Below, in pieces: positions 19,189 through 26,589 of a stretch of 64,000 bases of DNA; within the stretch, counting starts at the first letter, position 1; the number at the start of each line of letters is the position of its first letter. This stretch comes from Burkholderiaceae bacterium DAT-1 (GTDB lineage Bacteria; Pseudomonadota; Gammaproteobacteria; Burkholderiales; Chitinimonadaceae), in assembly GCA_019084025.1 (NCBI GenBank), contig JAHRBI010000001.1, forward strand, positions 248,001 to 312,000, given 5' to 3'. Below the pieces are notes generated by a model. It made no database searches and was not told where the DNA came from. It saw only the letters and a list, made by a program, of their open reading frames with translations. A program made the translations under genes and the position numbers.

Positions 19189-20259
19189 TCACACCTTCGA
19201 TTCATTCGCGACAGCGGTACTCACGCCCGCTTCGCCAAACGTTGCCATCTGCGCGTGCAGCGCACAGGCCAGCTTCAATAACGGGAAAGCCGTTGCCGCG
19301 CCACTGCCCTCGCCCAGCCGCATGCCCAACGTCAACACTGGGCGACCTGACAATGCCGCCAGTACGCGCGCATGCGCGGGCTCGGCGGATTGATGCGCAA
19401 ACAGCATCCACTGGCGTACGCCCGGATTCAGGCGCGTGGCGACAAGGGCGGCTACCGTGCTGATAAACCCATCCACCAGAATCGGGATGCCGGTTTGAGC
19501 CGCAGCAATATAGGCACCCGCCATCGCAGCGATCTCGAATCCGCCGAGTGCGGACAGGACGGCGTGGGCATCGTTGCTGACCGATGCATGCTTGATGAGT
19601 GCGGCATCCAGCAAGGCGCCTTTGCGCGCCACGCCTGCGGCATCCAGTCCGGTGCCGGGGCCGCTTAGATGAGATGGCGTCTCACCAAGCAAGGCCGCTG
19701 CCAGAATTGAGGCGCTGCTGGTATTGGCAATCCCCATCTCGCCGGCCATAAAACAATCGGCACCCGCTTCACGCGCAGCGTTCACCGACGCACATCCCGC
19801 TGCCAGCGCCAGTTCGCACTGTTCGCGGCTCATGGCCGGACCTTCCAGCAGATTGGCCGTGCCAAGCGCGACCTTGCGCTGCTCAACCCCGGTTAGGCCG
19901 GTTGTATCCCCCGCCACGCCCACATCCACCACTTCCAGCGTCGCGCCAATTTCACGCGCCAGTACGCAAATCGCTGCACCGCCTCGGGCGAAATTGGCAA
20001 CCATCTGCGCCGTAACAGCCTGCGGATAGGCCGATACGCCTGCAACGGCAATGCCATGGTCGCCTGCAAATATGCTGATCCATGGCTTGCGCAAGCTCGG
20101 GCAGGCATTACTCTGCATCGCCGCCAGCGCCACCGCAATCGACTCCAGTTCACCGAGTGACCCTGCCGGTTTGGTCAGTACACCTTGCCGTGCGAGTGCA
20201 GCCAATCGTGCCGCCTCATCGAGCGGACGCACCTGCTCCTGCCACCATCTGAATGCCAT
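19189..20259 (-). CDS. cobT: Nicotinate-nucleotide:dimethylbenzimidazole phosphoribosyltransferase
   Basis: Activates the lower ligand base (dimethylbenzimidazole) as alpha-ribazole phosphate. 356 residues, the normal CobT length. Motifs: LTKPAGSLGELESIAVALAA at the N terminus, IFAGDHGIAVAGVSAYPQAVT, MGIANTSSASILAAALLGE, ALGGFEIAAMAGAYIAAA, and the C-terminal GEGSGAATAFPLLKLA. These include the residues that line the base and phosphoribosyl sites. It is the second gene of the operon, 24 bases after cobU. Confidence 0.97.
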   Translation of the reverse strand: MAFRWWQEQVRPLDEAARLAALARQGVLTKPAGSLGELESIAVALAAMQSNACPSLRKPWISIFAGDHGIAVAGVSAYPQAVTAQMVANFARGGAAICVLAREIGATLEVVDVGVAGDTTGLTGVEQRKVALGTANLLEGPAMSREQCELALAAGCASVNAAREAGADCFMAGEMGIANTSSASILAAALLGETPSHLSGPGTGLDAAGVARKGALLDAALIKHASVSNDAHAVLSALGGFEIAAMAGAYIAAAQTGIPILVDGFISTVAALVATRLNPGVRQWMLFAHQSAEPAHARVLAALSGRPVLTLGMRLGEGSGAATAFPLLKLACALHAQMATFGEAGVSTAVANESKV

Positions 20260-20283
20260 TGTGTCTCCGTTTTCGGCTTTACT

Positions 20284-20808
20284 TTATTGCGTTTTCTGTT
20301 CTGAAGACGATGCTTTGACGATCATCGGCAGCCCTGCCACCATGAACACCACTTCGTCGACCATTGCCGCCAGATCCTGATGCAGTCTGCCAGCCTCGTC
20401 GCGAAACTGCCGCGCCAGCGCATTGTCCGGCACGATGCCAAGTCCGGTTTCATTGCTGACCAGTACGACTTCGGCCTTAGACTGCGAAAGTGCATCGAGG
20501 AAATCGCTACGTGCTGCGGGCCAGCCATCGGGCTGTTCGCACAGCCAGTTGGCTACCCACAACGTCAGACAATCGACCACGATCATTCTGTTCGAACAGC
20601 GACGCAGCGCATCCGCCAGATGTAGCGGCGATTCGACGGTAGACCAATGTGGCGGGCGTTCAGCCTGATGGTGGACAATGCGATCGCGCATTTCGTCGTC
20701 ATCGGCACGGGCAGTGGCGATCCAGCTCACCGGCCCCGAATGCGCCTGTGCAAGCGACAGTGCGCGACGGCTTTTGCCACTGCGGGCGCCGCCCAGAATA
20801 AGATGCAT
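20284..20808 (-). CDS. cobU: Adenosylcobinamide kinase/guanylyltransferase
   Basis: Bifunctional enzyme that phosphorylates adenosylcobinamide and then guanylylates it. 174 residues: P-loop LILGGARSGKSRRALSLA at the N terminus, IVVDCLTLWVANWL, VVLVSNETGLGIVPDNALARQFRDEAG with conserved family residues. The ATG at 20808 is chosen because the family starts with this P-loop; a GTG at 20847 would add 13 residues. First gene of the operon. Its initiation region carries a perfect 8-bp hairpin (20812-20829) and a 12-codon upstream frame that ends two bases before this ATG, so translation may be coupled or riboswitch-gated. Confidence 0.94.
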   Translation of the reverse strand: MHLILGGARSGKSRRALSLAQAHSGPVSWIATARADDDEMRDRIVHHQAERPPHWSTVESPLHLADALRRCSNRMIVVDCLTLWVANWLCEQPDGWPAARSDFLDALSQSKAEVVLVSNETGLGIVPDNALARQFRDEAGRLHQDLAAMVDEVVFMVAGLPMIVKASSSEQKTQ

Positions 20809-20810
20809 GC

Positions 20811-20849
20811 TCACTGGAGGGCTCCAGTGGCATTGAATGTGAAACACAT
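20811..20849 (-). promoter_or_regulatory. Short upstream frame and hairpin before cobU
   Basis: An ATG at 20849 opens a 12-codon frame (MCFTFNATGALQ) whose TGA is two bases before the cobU ATG. GGGAG lies nine bases upstream of it, while cobU itself has only a weak ribosome binding site. Inside the frame is a perfect palindrome, CACTGGAG-GG-CTCCAGTG (20812-20829 as read on the plus strand). Either translational coupling or an RBS-sequestering hairpin would fit control by the adjacent riboswitch. Confidence 0.5.
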
Positions 20850-20884
20850 GAGGTCAGTCTCCCGTGCAGCCTCGTTGCGGGACG

Positions 20885-21050
20885 ACAAGGCCGGTATCCG
20901 GGCTGACACGACTTGATGAGCCGCCTTCCCATGGCTATACGCCACAGTGGCTATCTGGCTCACCCACACGTGATGACCGTTGCAGGGACAGCGCAGGATT
21001 CACACCTGCTTCCCGTTTAACCACAGCCTGAGCGACTGCGGCACCTTGAA
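20885..21050 (-). ncRNA. Cobalamin (adenosylcobalamin) riboswitch
   Basis: Read on the minus strand, the leader of the B12 operon contains the conserved blocks in order: AAGGTGCC at the 5' side, GTTAAACGGGAAGCAGGTG with GAATCCTGC, the core CTGTCCCTGCAACGGT, GAGCCAGATAGCCACTGTG, the B12 box ATGGGAAGGCGGC, and GTCAGCCCGGATACCGGCC. Together these are the cobalamin aptamer. It ends about 75 bases before cobU, leaving room for an expression platform that includes the CGTCCCGCAACGAGG and GGGAG segments. No U-run terminator is seen, so control is probably at translation initiation. Confidence 0.95.
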
Positions 21051-21126
21051 TCAAGCGGCGAATTCTACCAGTAAATGGAAACCGGCAGGGATCACGCATC
21101 GGCTGCTTGCGTGTTATATTGTGAGG

Positions 21127-21435
21127 ATGTGTACGTTTGTCTTGCGATTGCTACTGCTGTGCCTCACCTGTCTGGCCCTGAACAGCCGGGCATGGAGCAG
21201 CCTGCCTGTTCAAGCCGTCACACCCGCCGCACAAGCCAGCCCCCACTGTCACTGCCCCGATGCTGCACCGGTTCAGGATTGCGCGCATGCCAGTTGCTGT
21301 ATCAGCATGCTCAGCAATACCTTGCCGCTAGTCGCCGCCGCGCCCATCCGGCCCTTGCCGCCAGCGACCCATCTTCGTGTTTCCCTGAATTCTGTCAGCC
21401 TTCCCGTTCCCGAGCGCCCGCCCAGATCTGCCTGA
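21127..21435 (+). CDS. Small exported Cys/His-rich protein, copper-cluster associated
   Basis: A 102-residue protein with a strong N-terminal signal (LRLLLLCLTCLALNSRAWS). The mature part carries a compact Cys/His cluster, SPHCHCPDAAPVQDCAHASCC, then a Pro-rich tail ending in PERPPRSA. I do not recognise a named family. The cluster could bind copper or another soft metal; this is inferred from composition and from the two genes that follow, a TolC-family lipoprotein and a multicopper oxidase. The ATG at 21127 sits immediately after GAGG. It is transcribed away from the riboswitch-controlled B12 operon. An inverted repeat lies just after its stop codon. Confidence 0.65.
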   Translation: MCTFVLRLLLLCLTCLALNSRAWSSLPVQAVTPAAQASPHCHCPDAAPVQDCAHASCCISMLSNTLPLVAAAPIRPLPPATHLRVSLNSVSLPVPERPPRSA

Positions 21436-21445
21436 TGATCTCGCG

Positions 21446-21481
21446 CCGTGACATCATGCCCTGCGCATGCGCTTGTCACGG
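21446..21481. repeat. Inverted repeat between the small Cys/His gene and the TolC gene
   Basis: CCGTGACA (21446-21453) and TGTCACGG (21474-21481) form a perfect 8-bp stem around a 20-base interior that itself contains GCGCATGCGC. There is no T tract. It may be an operator or an intra-operon RNA hairpin. Confidence 0.6.
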
Positions 21482-21524
21482 TATATCGTTGAATCACACG
21501 CTTTCCTGAACGGGAGACAGACCC

Positions 21525-22874
21525 ATGTATGGTCTTGCCAAACAGGCGCGGTGCCTCACGCTGGTGAGCGCATTCGGCCTGATGCTGGGTGGCTGCGCGC
21601 ATCTCGACCGCGCCACGCTACTCGAACACACGCAGCGCGACCTCGCGCTATCACATCCTGCATCGTTGACCGATACCTCATCGGACATAAACCCCCTGCT
21701 CGCGCGGCCACTCGACCGCGCAGCCGCCGAGCGCCTGATGCTGCTGCACAGCCCCGCACTGCGCGCCCTGATCCGGCAAGCTGAAGCCGACATTGCACAA
21801 AGCGCGGCATCCGGTCGTCCCGCCAATCCGGTTCTTGGCTTTACCCGACTGACAGGCCCGGAAGTGGAGATCGAGCGCGCGCTCAGTATCGGCCTCTTTG
21901 ATCTTCTGACCTGGCCGCAACGCCAGCGGGTGTCCACAGCAGCACAACAGCAACAGCAATTGCAACTGAGCATGACTTTGCTGAGCGAACTGCGTGCCGT
22001 GCGTCTGGCCTGGGTGGATGCGGTCGCCGCGCAGCAGCAGCTCAGCTATGCCGAAGATGTGGCCGAAAGTGCCGCGATCGCCGGCGATCTGGCCGATAAA
22101 ATGCAGAAAGCAGGTAGCATCAGCGCACTCGATCTCGCCCGCCAGCGCGCCTTTGCCGCCGAAGCAGCCAATCGCCTGACTGAAGCGCGCCTGCATACCC
22201 AGCAGCAGCGTGAGCGCCTGATTCGCCAATTGGGCTTGAATGATGAGCAAGCTGCGAGCCTCGCCTTACCCGAGCAACTACCCGATTTACCCGCCACCGC
22301 CCGCAGTGCCGAGCAAATCAATCAGAGGGTCAAAGAACAGCGGCTGGATGTTCGCCTCGCCCGCGCCGCACTGGCCACCGCCGCAGCGGAACAGTCGCTG
22401 TCGCTACCGGAAAGCTATACCCGTGCCGAACTGACCCTGCACGCCAAGCGCACCGGTCCGGAACGCAGTCAGGGCTGGGAACTGGGTGTGGCGCTTCCCG
22501 TTTTCGATACCGGCGAACTGACGCGACAAGGCATGGATGCGCGCACGCAGGCGGCCGCCCTGCAACTGGATGCCACACTGCGCCGCGCGGGTTCCAGCCT
22601 GCGCAGCCAGTATGGCGATTACCTGACGCGCTTCGATATTGCCCGTCGTCAGCGCAGCACCTTACTGCCGCTTCGTGAACAGATCGCCCATGAAAACCTG
22701 CTGCGATACAACGGCATGCTGATCAGCGTGTTCGAATTGCTCGATAGCGCCCGTGAACAGATCAATACCGTGATCGACACCATCGAAGCCGAACGGCGCT
22801 TCTGGCAAGCCGACGCTGCCCTTGAAAGCGAATTACTGGGCGCGCCCACCCTCTCTACCGGAGACCAGCCATGA
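21525..22874 (+). CDS. TolC-family outer membrane efflux lipoprotein
   Basis: Outer-membrane factor of a tripartite-type efflux system. 449 residues. The signal peptide ends in a lipobox (LMLGGCAHLD, Cys about residue 24), so the protein is probably a lipoprotein. Two OEP-type repeats are visible as long helical Gln/Ala/Leu-rich stretches (SELRAVRLAWVDAVAAQQQL and LDVRLARAALATAAAEQSLS). It overlaps the multicopper oxidase by four bases. No inner-membrane pump or membrane-fusion partner is adjacent, so its partner must be encoded elsewhere, or it works in this small copper unit in another way. Substrate assignment to copper is from context only. Confidence 0.87.
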   Translation: MYGLAKQARCLTLVSAFGLMLGGCAHLDRATLLEHTQRDLALSHPASLTDTSSDINPLLARPLDRAAAERLMLLHSPALRALIRQAEADIAQSAASGRPANPVLGFTRLTGPEVEIERALSIGLFDLLTWPQRQRVSTAAQQQQQLQLSMTLLSELRAVRLAWVDAVAAQQQLSYAEDVAESAAIAGDLADKMQKAGSISALDLARQRAFAAEAANRLTEARLHTQQQRERLIRQLGLNDEQAASLALPEQLPDLPATARSAEQINQRVKEQRLDVRLARAALATAAAEQSLSLPESYTRAELTLHAKRTGPERSQGWELGVALPVFDTGELTRQGMDARTQAAALQLDATLRRAGSSLRSQYGDYLTRFDIARRQRSTLLPLREQIAHENLLRYNGMLISVFELLDSAREQINTVIDTIEAERRFWQADAALESELLGAPTLSTGDQP

Positions 22875-24250
22875 CATCCCGTCGCCATTTTCTCGGTATG
22901 GCCGGTGGTGCCATTGCTGCCGCTACCGTTAGCCGTCCGGCACTTGCCGCCCTGCCCGAACCTGTTATCGAAACCTCGGCCAGCACGCGCCCCCCACTGC
23001 ATCCGTCTACCGGTCGGCCCTACAATCCGGTTGTCACCTTGAACGGCTGGACGTTGCCCTGGCGCATGAACAAGGGCGTAAAGGAGTTCCATCTGGTGGC
23101 CGAACCGGTCAATCGCGAACTCGCGCCCGGCATGATTGCCCACCTCTGGGGCTATAACGGTCAGTCTCCGGGCCCGACCATCGAAGTCGTAGAGGGCGAT
23201 CAGGTGCGCATTTTCGTCACCAATCGCCTGCCGGAGCGCACCAGTATGCACTGGCACGGCCAGCGTCTGCCCAATGGCATGGATGGTGTGTCCGGACTGA
23301 CCCAACCTGCAATTCAACCCGGCAAGACCTTTGTCTATGAATTCGTCGCCAAACGGCCCGGCACCTTTATGTACCATCCGCACGCCGACGAGATGACCCA
23401 GATGGCGATGGGCATGATGGGTATGTGGATCACGCATCCGGCCAAAGCCCATCCGCATATCAGCACGGTCGATCGGGATTTCTGCTTTCTGCTCAGTGCC
23501 TACGATATCGAACCCGGCAGCGCCCTGCCGAAACCCAGCACCATGACGGATTTCAATCTGTGGACGTGGAACAGCCGTGTCTTTCCGGGAATCGATACGC
23601 TGAATGTCCGCCAGCATGACAAAGTTCGGATTCGCGTCGGCAATCTCACCATGACGAATCATCCCATTCACATGCATGGTCACGAATTTACGATTACCGG
23701 CACCGATGGCGGCCCGATTCCTCATAGCGCACGCTGGCCGGAAGTGACCACCGATATCGCGGTCGGACAAATGCGCCAGCTGGAATTCGTGGCGGACGAA
23801 CCGGGTGACTGGGCGATTCACTGCCACAAGAGCCACCACACCATGAACGCCATGGGTCACGGTCTGCCCAATATGATTGGCGTGGAACAGGGCGAGCTAG
23901 CCGAGCGCATCAGCAATCTGATCCCCGGCTATATGAAGATGGGCGAATCCGGCATGGCGGAAATGGGCGAGATGAAAATGCCGCTTCCCGCCAACACCTT
24001 GCCGATGATGACCGGCGACGGCCCTTACGGCTCGCTGGAAATGGGCGGGATGTTCAGCGTGATCAAAGTCCGCCGCGATCAAAAGCCCGGCGATTACAGC
24101 GATCCCGGCTGGTATACCCCGCGGAAGGGAACGGTCGCCTACGAATATGGCGCCGCACCACCGGAAGCACATCGCGCTGAACATGCGGCGCATAGGGATG
24201 CATCAGTGGAAGTGACGGTGAAGAAGCCGGAGGCAGGACACGGGCATTGA
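22871..24250 (+). CDS. Tat-exported multicopper oxidase (CopA/laccase-like)
   Basis: Periplasmic copper oxidase. 459 residues with a Tat signal (SRRHFLGMAGGAIAAATV). Copper ligands are visible in four motifs: TSMHWHGQ, TFMYHPHADE, NHPIHMHGHEF and HCHKSHHTMNAMGH, so both the trinuclear and type 1 sites seem complete. A Met-rich segment follows near residues 353-383 (GYMKMGESGMAEMGEMKMP), and the C terminus is His-rich. Such Met-rich copper oxidases are linked with Cu(I) oxidation and copper tolerance. It overlaps the TolC-family gene by four bases, giving a three-gene copper unit with the Cys/His-rich protein. A hairpin follows at 24258. Confidence 0.93.
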   Translation: MTSRRHFLGMAGGAIAAATVSRPALAALPEPVIETSASTRPPLHPSTGRPYNPVVTLNGWTLPWRMNKGVKEFHLVAEPVNRELAPGMIAHLWGYNGQSPGPTIEVVEGDQVRIFVTNRLPERTSMHWHGQRLPNGMDGVSGLTQPAIQPGKTFVYEFVAKRPGTFMYHPHADEMTQMAMGMMGMWITHPAKAHPHISTVDRDFCFLLSAYDIEPGSALPKPSTMTDFNLWTWNSRVFPGIDTLNVRQHDKVRIRVGNLTMTNHPIHMHGHEFTITGTDGGPIPHSARWPEVTTDIAVGQMRQLEFVADEPGDWAIHCHKSHHTMNAMGHGLPNMIGVEQGELAERISNLIPGYMKMGESGMAEMGEMKMPLPANTLPMMTGDGPYGSLEMGGMFSVIKVRRDQKPGDYSDPGWYTPRKGTVAYEYGAAPPEAHRAEHAAHRDASVEVTVKKPEAGHGH

Positions 24251-24252
24251 TG

Positions 24253-24278
24253 AAAAAAGGGCGACCTAGGGTCGCCCT
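24253..24278 (-). terminator. Terminator of leuA, possibly bidirectional
   Basis: AGGGCGACC (24258-24266), loop TAG, GGTCGCCCT (24270-24278). On the minus strand the stem is followed by a T6 run, so it terminates leuA; on the plus strand the T run is missing but the stem may still act on the copper operon. Confidence 0.85.
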
Positions 24279-24295
24279 CTCCCACGCGCGAAGGA

Positions 24296-25801
24296 TTACA
24301 CCCCCAGCTTATTCAGCGCCGCCAGATACGCATTCGCCGATGCCACGATCACATCAATATCGGCATCCAGCCCGTTGACCACCTTGTCGTTCAGGCTCAG
24401 GCGCACAGTCACTTCAGCCTGGCTGTCGGTACCGCTGGTGATGGCGCTCACCGAGTACAGCAGCAGGTCTGCACCGCTGTTAACAAAGGATTCGATGGCC
24501 TTGAAGGTCGCGTCCACTGGGCCTGCGCCGTTGGCGGAGATGGCTTTTTCCACGCCATCGACACTGATCACCAGATTGGCCACTGGGCGCTCGCCGGTTT
24601 CCGATACCACCTTCAGCGACAGCAGACGGAACTTCTCGGCAACGGTTTGTTCGTGACCCAACAGCGCCAGCAAATCTTCGTCGAAAATCTCGCGCTTCTT
24701 GTCAGCCAGCTCCTTGAAGCGTGCAAAGACGGCATTCAAGCCTTCTTCGCTTTCCGGCAACACGCCCAGCTCTTCCAGTCGCGAGCGCAAGGCATTGCGA
24801 CCAGACAGCTTGCCCAGTGTCAGGCGGTTGGTATTCCAGCCCACGCTTTCGGCGGACATGATTTCGTAGGTTTCGCGGTGTTTCAGCACGCCATCCTGAT
24901 GGATACCGGACTCGTGTGCGAACGCATTCGCGCCGACAATCGCCTTGTTCGGCTGCACCGGATAGCCGGTGACGGACGACACCAGACGGCTCGCCGGCAC
25001 GATCTGGGTGGTATCGATACCGGTTTCGACATTGAAGACATCCTTACGGGTCTTCACGGCCATCACGATCTCTTCCAGCGCTGCATTGCCCGCGCGCTCG
25101 CCCAGACCATTGATCGTACATTCCACCTGACGTGCGCCACCCAGTACCGCTGCCAGCGAATTGGCAGTCGCCATGCCCAGATCGTTGTGGCAATGCGCCG
25201 ACCAGATCACCTGATCGGAATTCGGCGTGCCTTCGATCAGCTTGCGGAAGAATTCCGTGGTCAGGTAAGGCACGGAATAACCGACGGTATCCGGCACATT
25301 GATGGTTTTGGCACCCGCCTTGATGACTGCTTCAAAAATACGGCACAGGAAAGGGATTTCCGAACGCATCGCGTCTTCAGCGGAGAACTCGACATCGTCG
25401 GTGTATTCGCGAGCGACGTTGATGGCCTTCACCGCTGCTTCCACCACCGCATCCGGGCTCATGCGCAGTTTGTGCTCCATGTGGATCGGGCTGGTGGCGA
25501 TAAAAGTATGAATCCGGCCGCGCTTGGCAGGCTGGATGGCTTCACCGGCGGCGCGGATGTCGCGCTCGTTGGCACGTGCCAGTGAACAAATAGTAGATTC
25601 AGTGACGACTTCGGAAATCGCGCGGATGGACGCTGCGTCACCCGGGCTGGCGGCGGCGAAACCCGCTTCGATAATGTCGACACCGAGGCGTTCGAGTTGC
25701 TTGGCGACGCGGATCTTCGCATCGCGGGTCATGGCGGCGCCGGGGCTTTGCTCACCGTCGCGCAAGGTCGTATCAAAGATGTAAAGGCGATTGTTGCTCA
25801 T
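24296..25801 (-). CDS. leuA: 2-isopropylmalate synthase
   Basis: First committed step of leucine synthesis: acetyl-CoA plus 2-ketoisovalerate. 501 residues from the ATG at 25801 ([21 protein letters not shown]). Catalytic domain motifs include [27 protein letters not shown] with the metal His residues, [13 protein letters not shown] and [13 protein letters not shown]. The C-terminal regulatory LeuA domain (from about residue 395, [13 protein letters not shown]) is present, so leucine feedback inhibition is expected. The gene is last in the unit: leader peptide, attenuator, GNAT gene, leuA. The start is 65 bases after the GNAT gene. Leucine-responsive attenuation upstream is described separately. 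Confidence 0.97.
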   Translation of the reverse strand: MSNNRLYIFDTTLRDGEQSPGAAMTRDAKIRVAKQLERLGVDIIEAGFAAASPGDAASIRAISEVVTESTICSLARANERDIRAAGEAIQPAKRGRIHTFIATSPIHMEHKLRMSPDAVVEAAVKAINVAREYTDDVEFSAEDAMRSEIPFLCRIFEAVIKAGAKTINVPDTVGYSVPYLTTEFFRKLIEGTPNSDQVIWSAHCHNDLGMATANSLAAVLGGARQVECTINGLGERAGNAALEEIVMAVKTRKDVFNVETGIDTTQIVPASRLVSSVTGYPVQPNKAIVGANAFAHESGIHQDGVLKHRETYEIMSAESVGWNTNRLTLGKLSGRNALRSRLEELGVLPESEEGLNAVFARFKELADKKREIFDEDLLALLGHEQTVAEKFRLLSLKVVSETGERPVANLVISVDGVEKAISANGAGPVDATFKAIESFVNSGADLLLYSVSAITSGTDSQAEVTVRLSLNDKVVNGLDADIDVIVASANAYLAALNKLGV

Positions 25802-25866
25802 GTCTCTCTCCAGTGTTCCAAACCTTCGTGGGGCTTGTCGCGGACCAGGGTGGGTCCGCGCGCAGC

Positions 25867-26355
25867 CTACTGTACCGGACGCGAAAGCGCCATGACGATT
25901 GTCTGCCCGTGCCCGTCTTTCGCGCTTGGCGCAACACCTTCCGGTGTCACGCGGCGAAACCCGGCTCGCTCGCAGAATCGCGCAGCTGCCTCGCTGCCAT
26001 TGTAGATTTCCAGTGTGATCTGGCGGATGCCCTGCTGCCATGCCGCATCCAGCGCCGACTGCATCAACTCGCTGCCCATCCCTTGATTGCGATAACGAGC
26101 ATCCACCCCCATGCGAAGCTCGGCGCAGTCGCCCGCATCAAGCGGACGGATATCACACCAGCCCACCACTTCGTTCTGGACAGTCGCGACACGATGTACA
26201 CCGCCTTGCGCCAGCGAAGTATCCACGTCGGAACACAGGCGATACAGGCTGGGGGCACGATCAATGCGGAAATAGCGATCTTCGCGCGCCACTTGATCCA
26301 GCGTCAGGCGAAAACCGGGCAAGTGAACCGGGGCAATGGCTTCGATGCGATACAT
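25867..26355 (-). CDS. GNAT-family N-acetyltransferase
   Basis: A 162-residue acetyltransferase fold protein. The acetyl-CoA motif A is [20 protein letters not shown] (Q/RxxGxG/A pattern) and the C-terminal strand [21 protein letters not shown] is typical of RimI/RimL-like enzymes. The substrate is unknown. The ATG at 26355 is preferred over 26373 because GAGG lies five bases before it. Position is the interesting point: it sits between the leu attenuator and leuA, so it should be expressed with leuA in response to leucine starvation. Confidence 0.88.
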   Translation of the reverse strand: MYRIEAIAPVHLPGFRLTLDQVAREDRYFRIDRAPSLYRLCSDVDTSLAQGGVHRVATVQNEVVGWCDIRPLDAGDCAELRMGVDARYRNQGMGSELMQSALDAAWQQGIRQITLEIYNGSEAAARFCERAGFRRVTPEGVAPSAKDGHGQTIVMALSRPVQ

Positions 26356-26401
26356 GATGACCTCGTCTGGCAAAATAATGGGGTGCCGGAACGCCAGACG
26401 G

Positions 26402-26438
26402 AAAAAAAGCCGCCCGACGGTTGCCGGGCGGCTTTTTT
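26402..26438 (-). terminator. Leucine attenuator terminator
   Basis: On the minus strand GCCGCCCG (26432-26425), loop of eight bases, CGGGCGGC (26416-26409), then T7 (26408-26402), with an A6 run before the stem. It lies 22 bases after the leader peptide stop and 47 bases before the GNAT gene. Its 5' arm can pair instead with the leader (GGC and CCGGGC at 26488-26497) to form an antiterminator of nine base pairs with one bulge. The A and T runs would also let it terminate plus-strand transcripts. Confidence 0.9.
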
Positions 26439-26454
26439 GGTAATCCTTATGCTG

Positions 26455-26553
26455 TCAACGCTGTGTGGCCTTTACGCGTGCGCGACTGCCTGCCCGGTCT
26501 TTGAGACGGGATAGTAGTAGTAGCGACAGAAGGGCAGCGATGAACAGTTCCAT
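26455..26553 (-). CDS. leuL: leu operon leader peptide, 32 residues
   Basis: ATG at 26553, TGA at 26457-26455. The peptide begins MELFIAALLSLLLLSR and has nine leucines; residues 11-14 are four consecutive CTA codons (26523-26512), a rare leucine codon in this DNA, where CTG dominates. Immediately downstream is a hairpin, CCCGTCT with AGACCGGG (26510-26493, one bulge), whose second half is complementary to the attenuator's 5' arm. This is the control logic of leucine attenuation. There is no recognisable ribosome binding site: the predicted promoter would start transcription at or one base before the ATG, so the peptide is probably read from a leaderless mRNA. The gene symbol is by function, not homology. 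Confidence 0.85.
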   Translation of the reverse strand: MELFIAALLSLLLLSRLKDRAGSRARVKATQR

Positions 26554-26560
26554 AAGATCG

Positions 26561-26589
26561 ACAATAGGGGATGTAGAAACGCCTGTCAA
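26561..26589 (-). promoter_or_regulatory. Sigma-70 promoter of the leu operon
   Basis: On the minus strand TTGACA (26589-26584), 17-base spacer, TATTGT (26566-26561). The -35 box contains the pssA stop codon. Seven bases separate the -10 box from the leader ATG, placing the start of transcription at about that ATG. Confidence 0.75.

Noticed and set aside
22649-23860. A 403-codon frame antisense to the TolC and multicopper oxidase genes
   Set aside because: It crosses the junction of two real genes on the other strand and has no recognisable domain.
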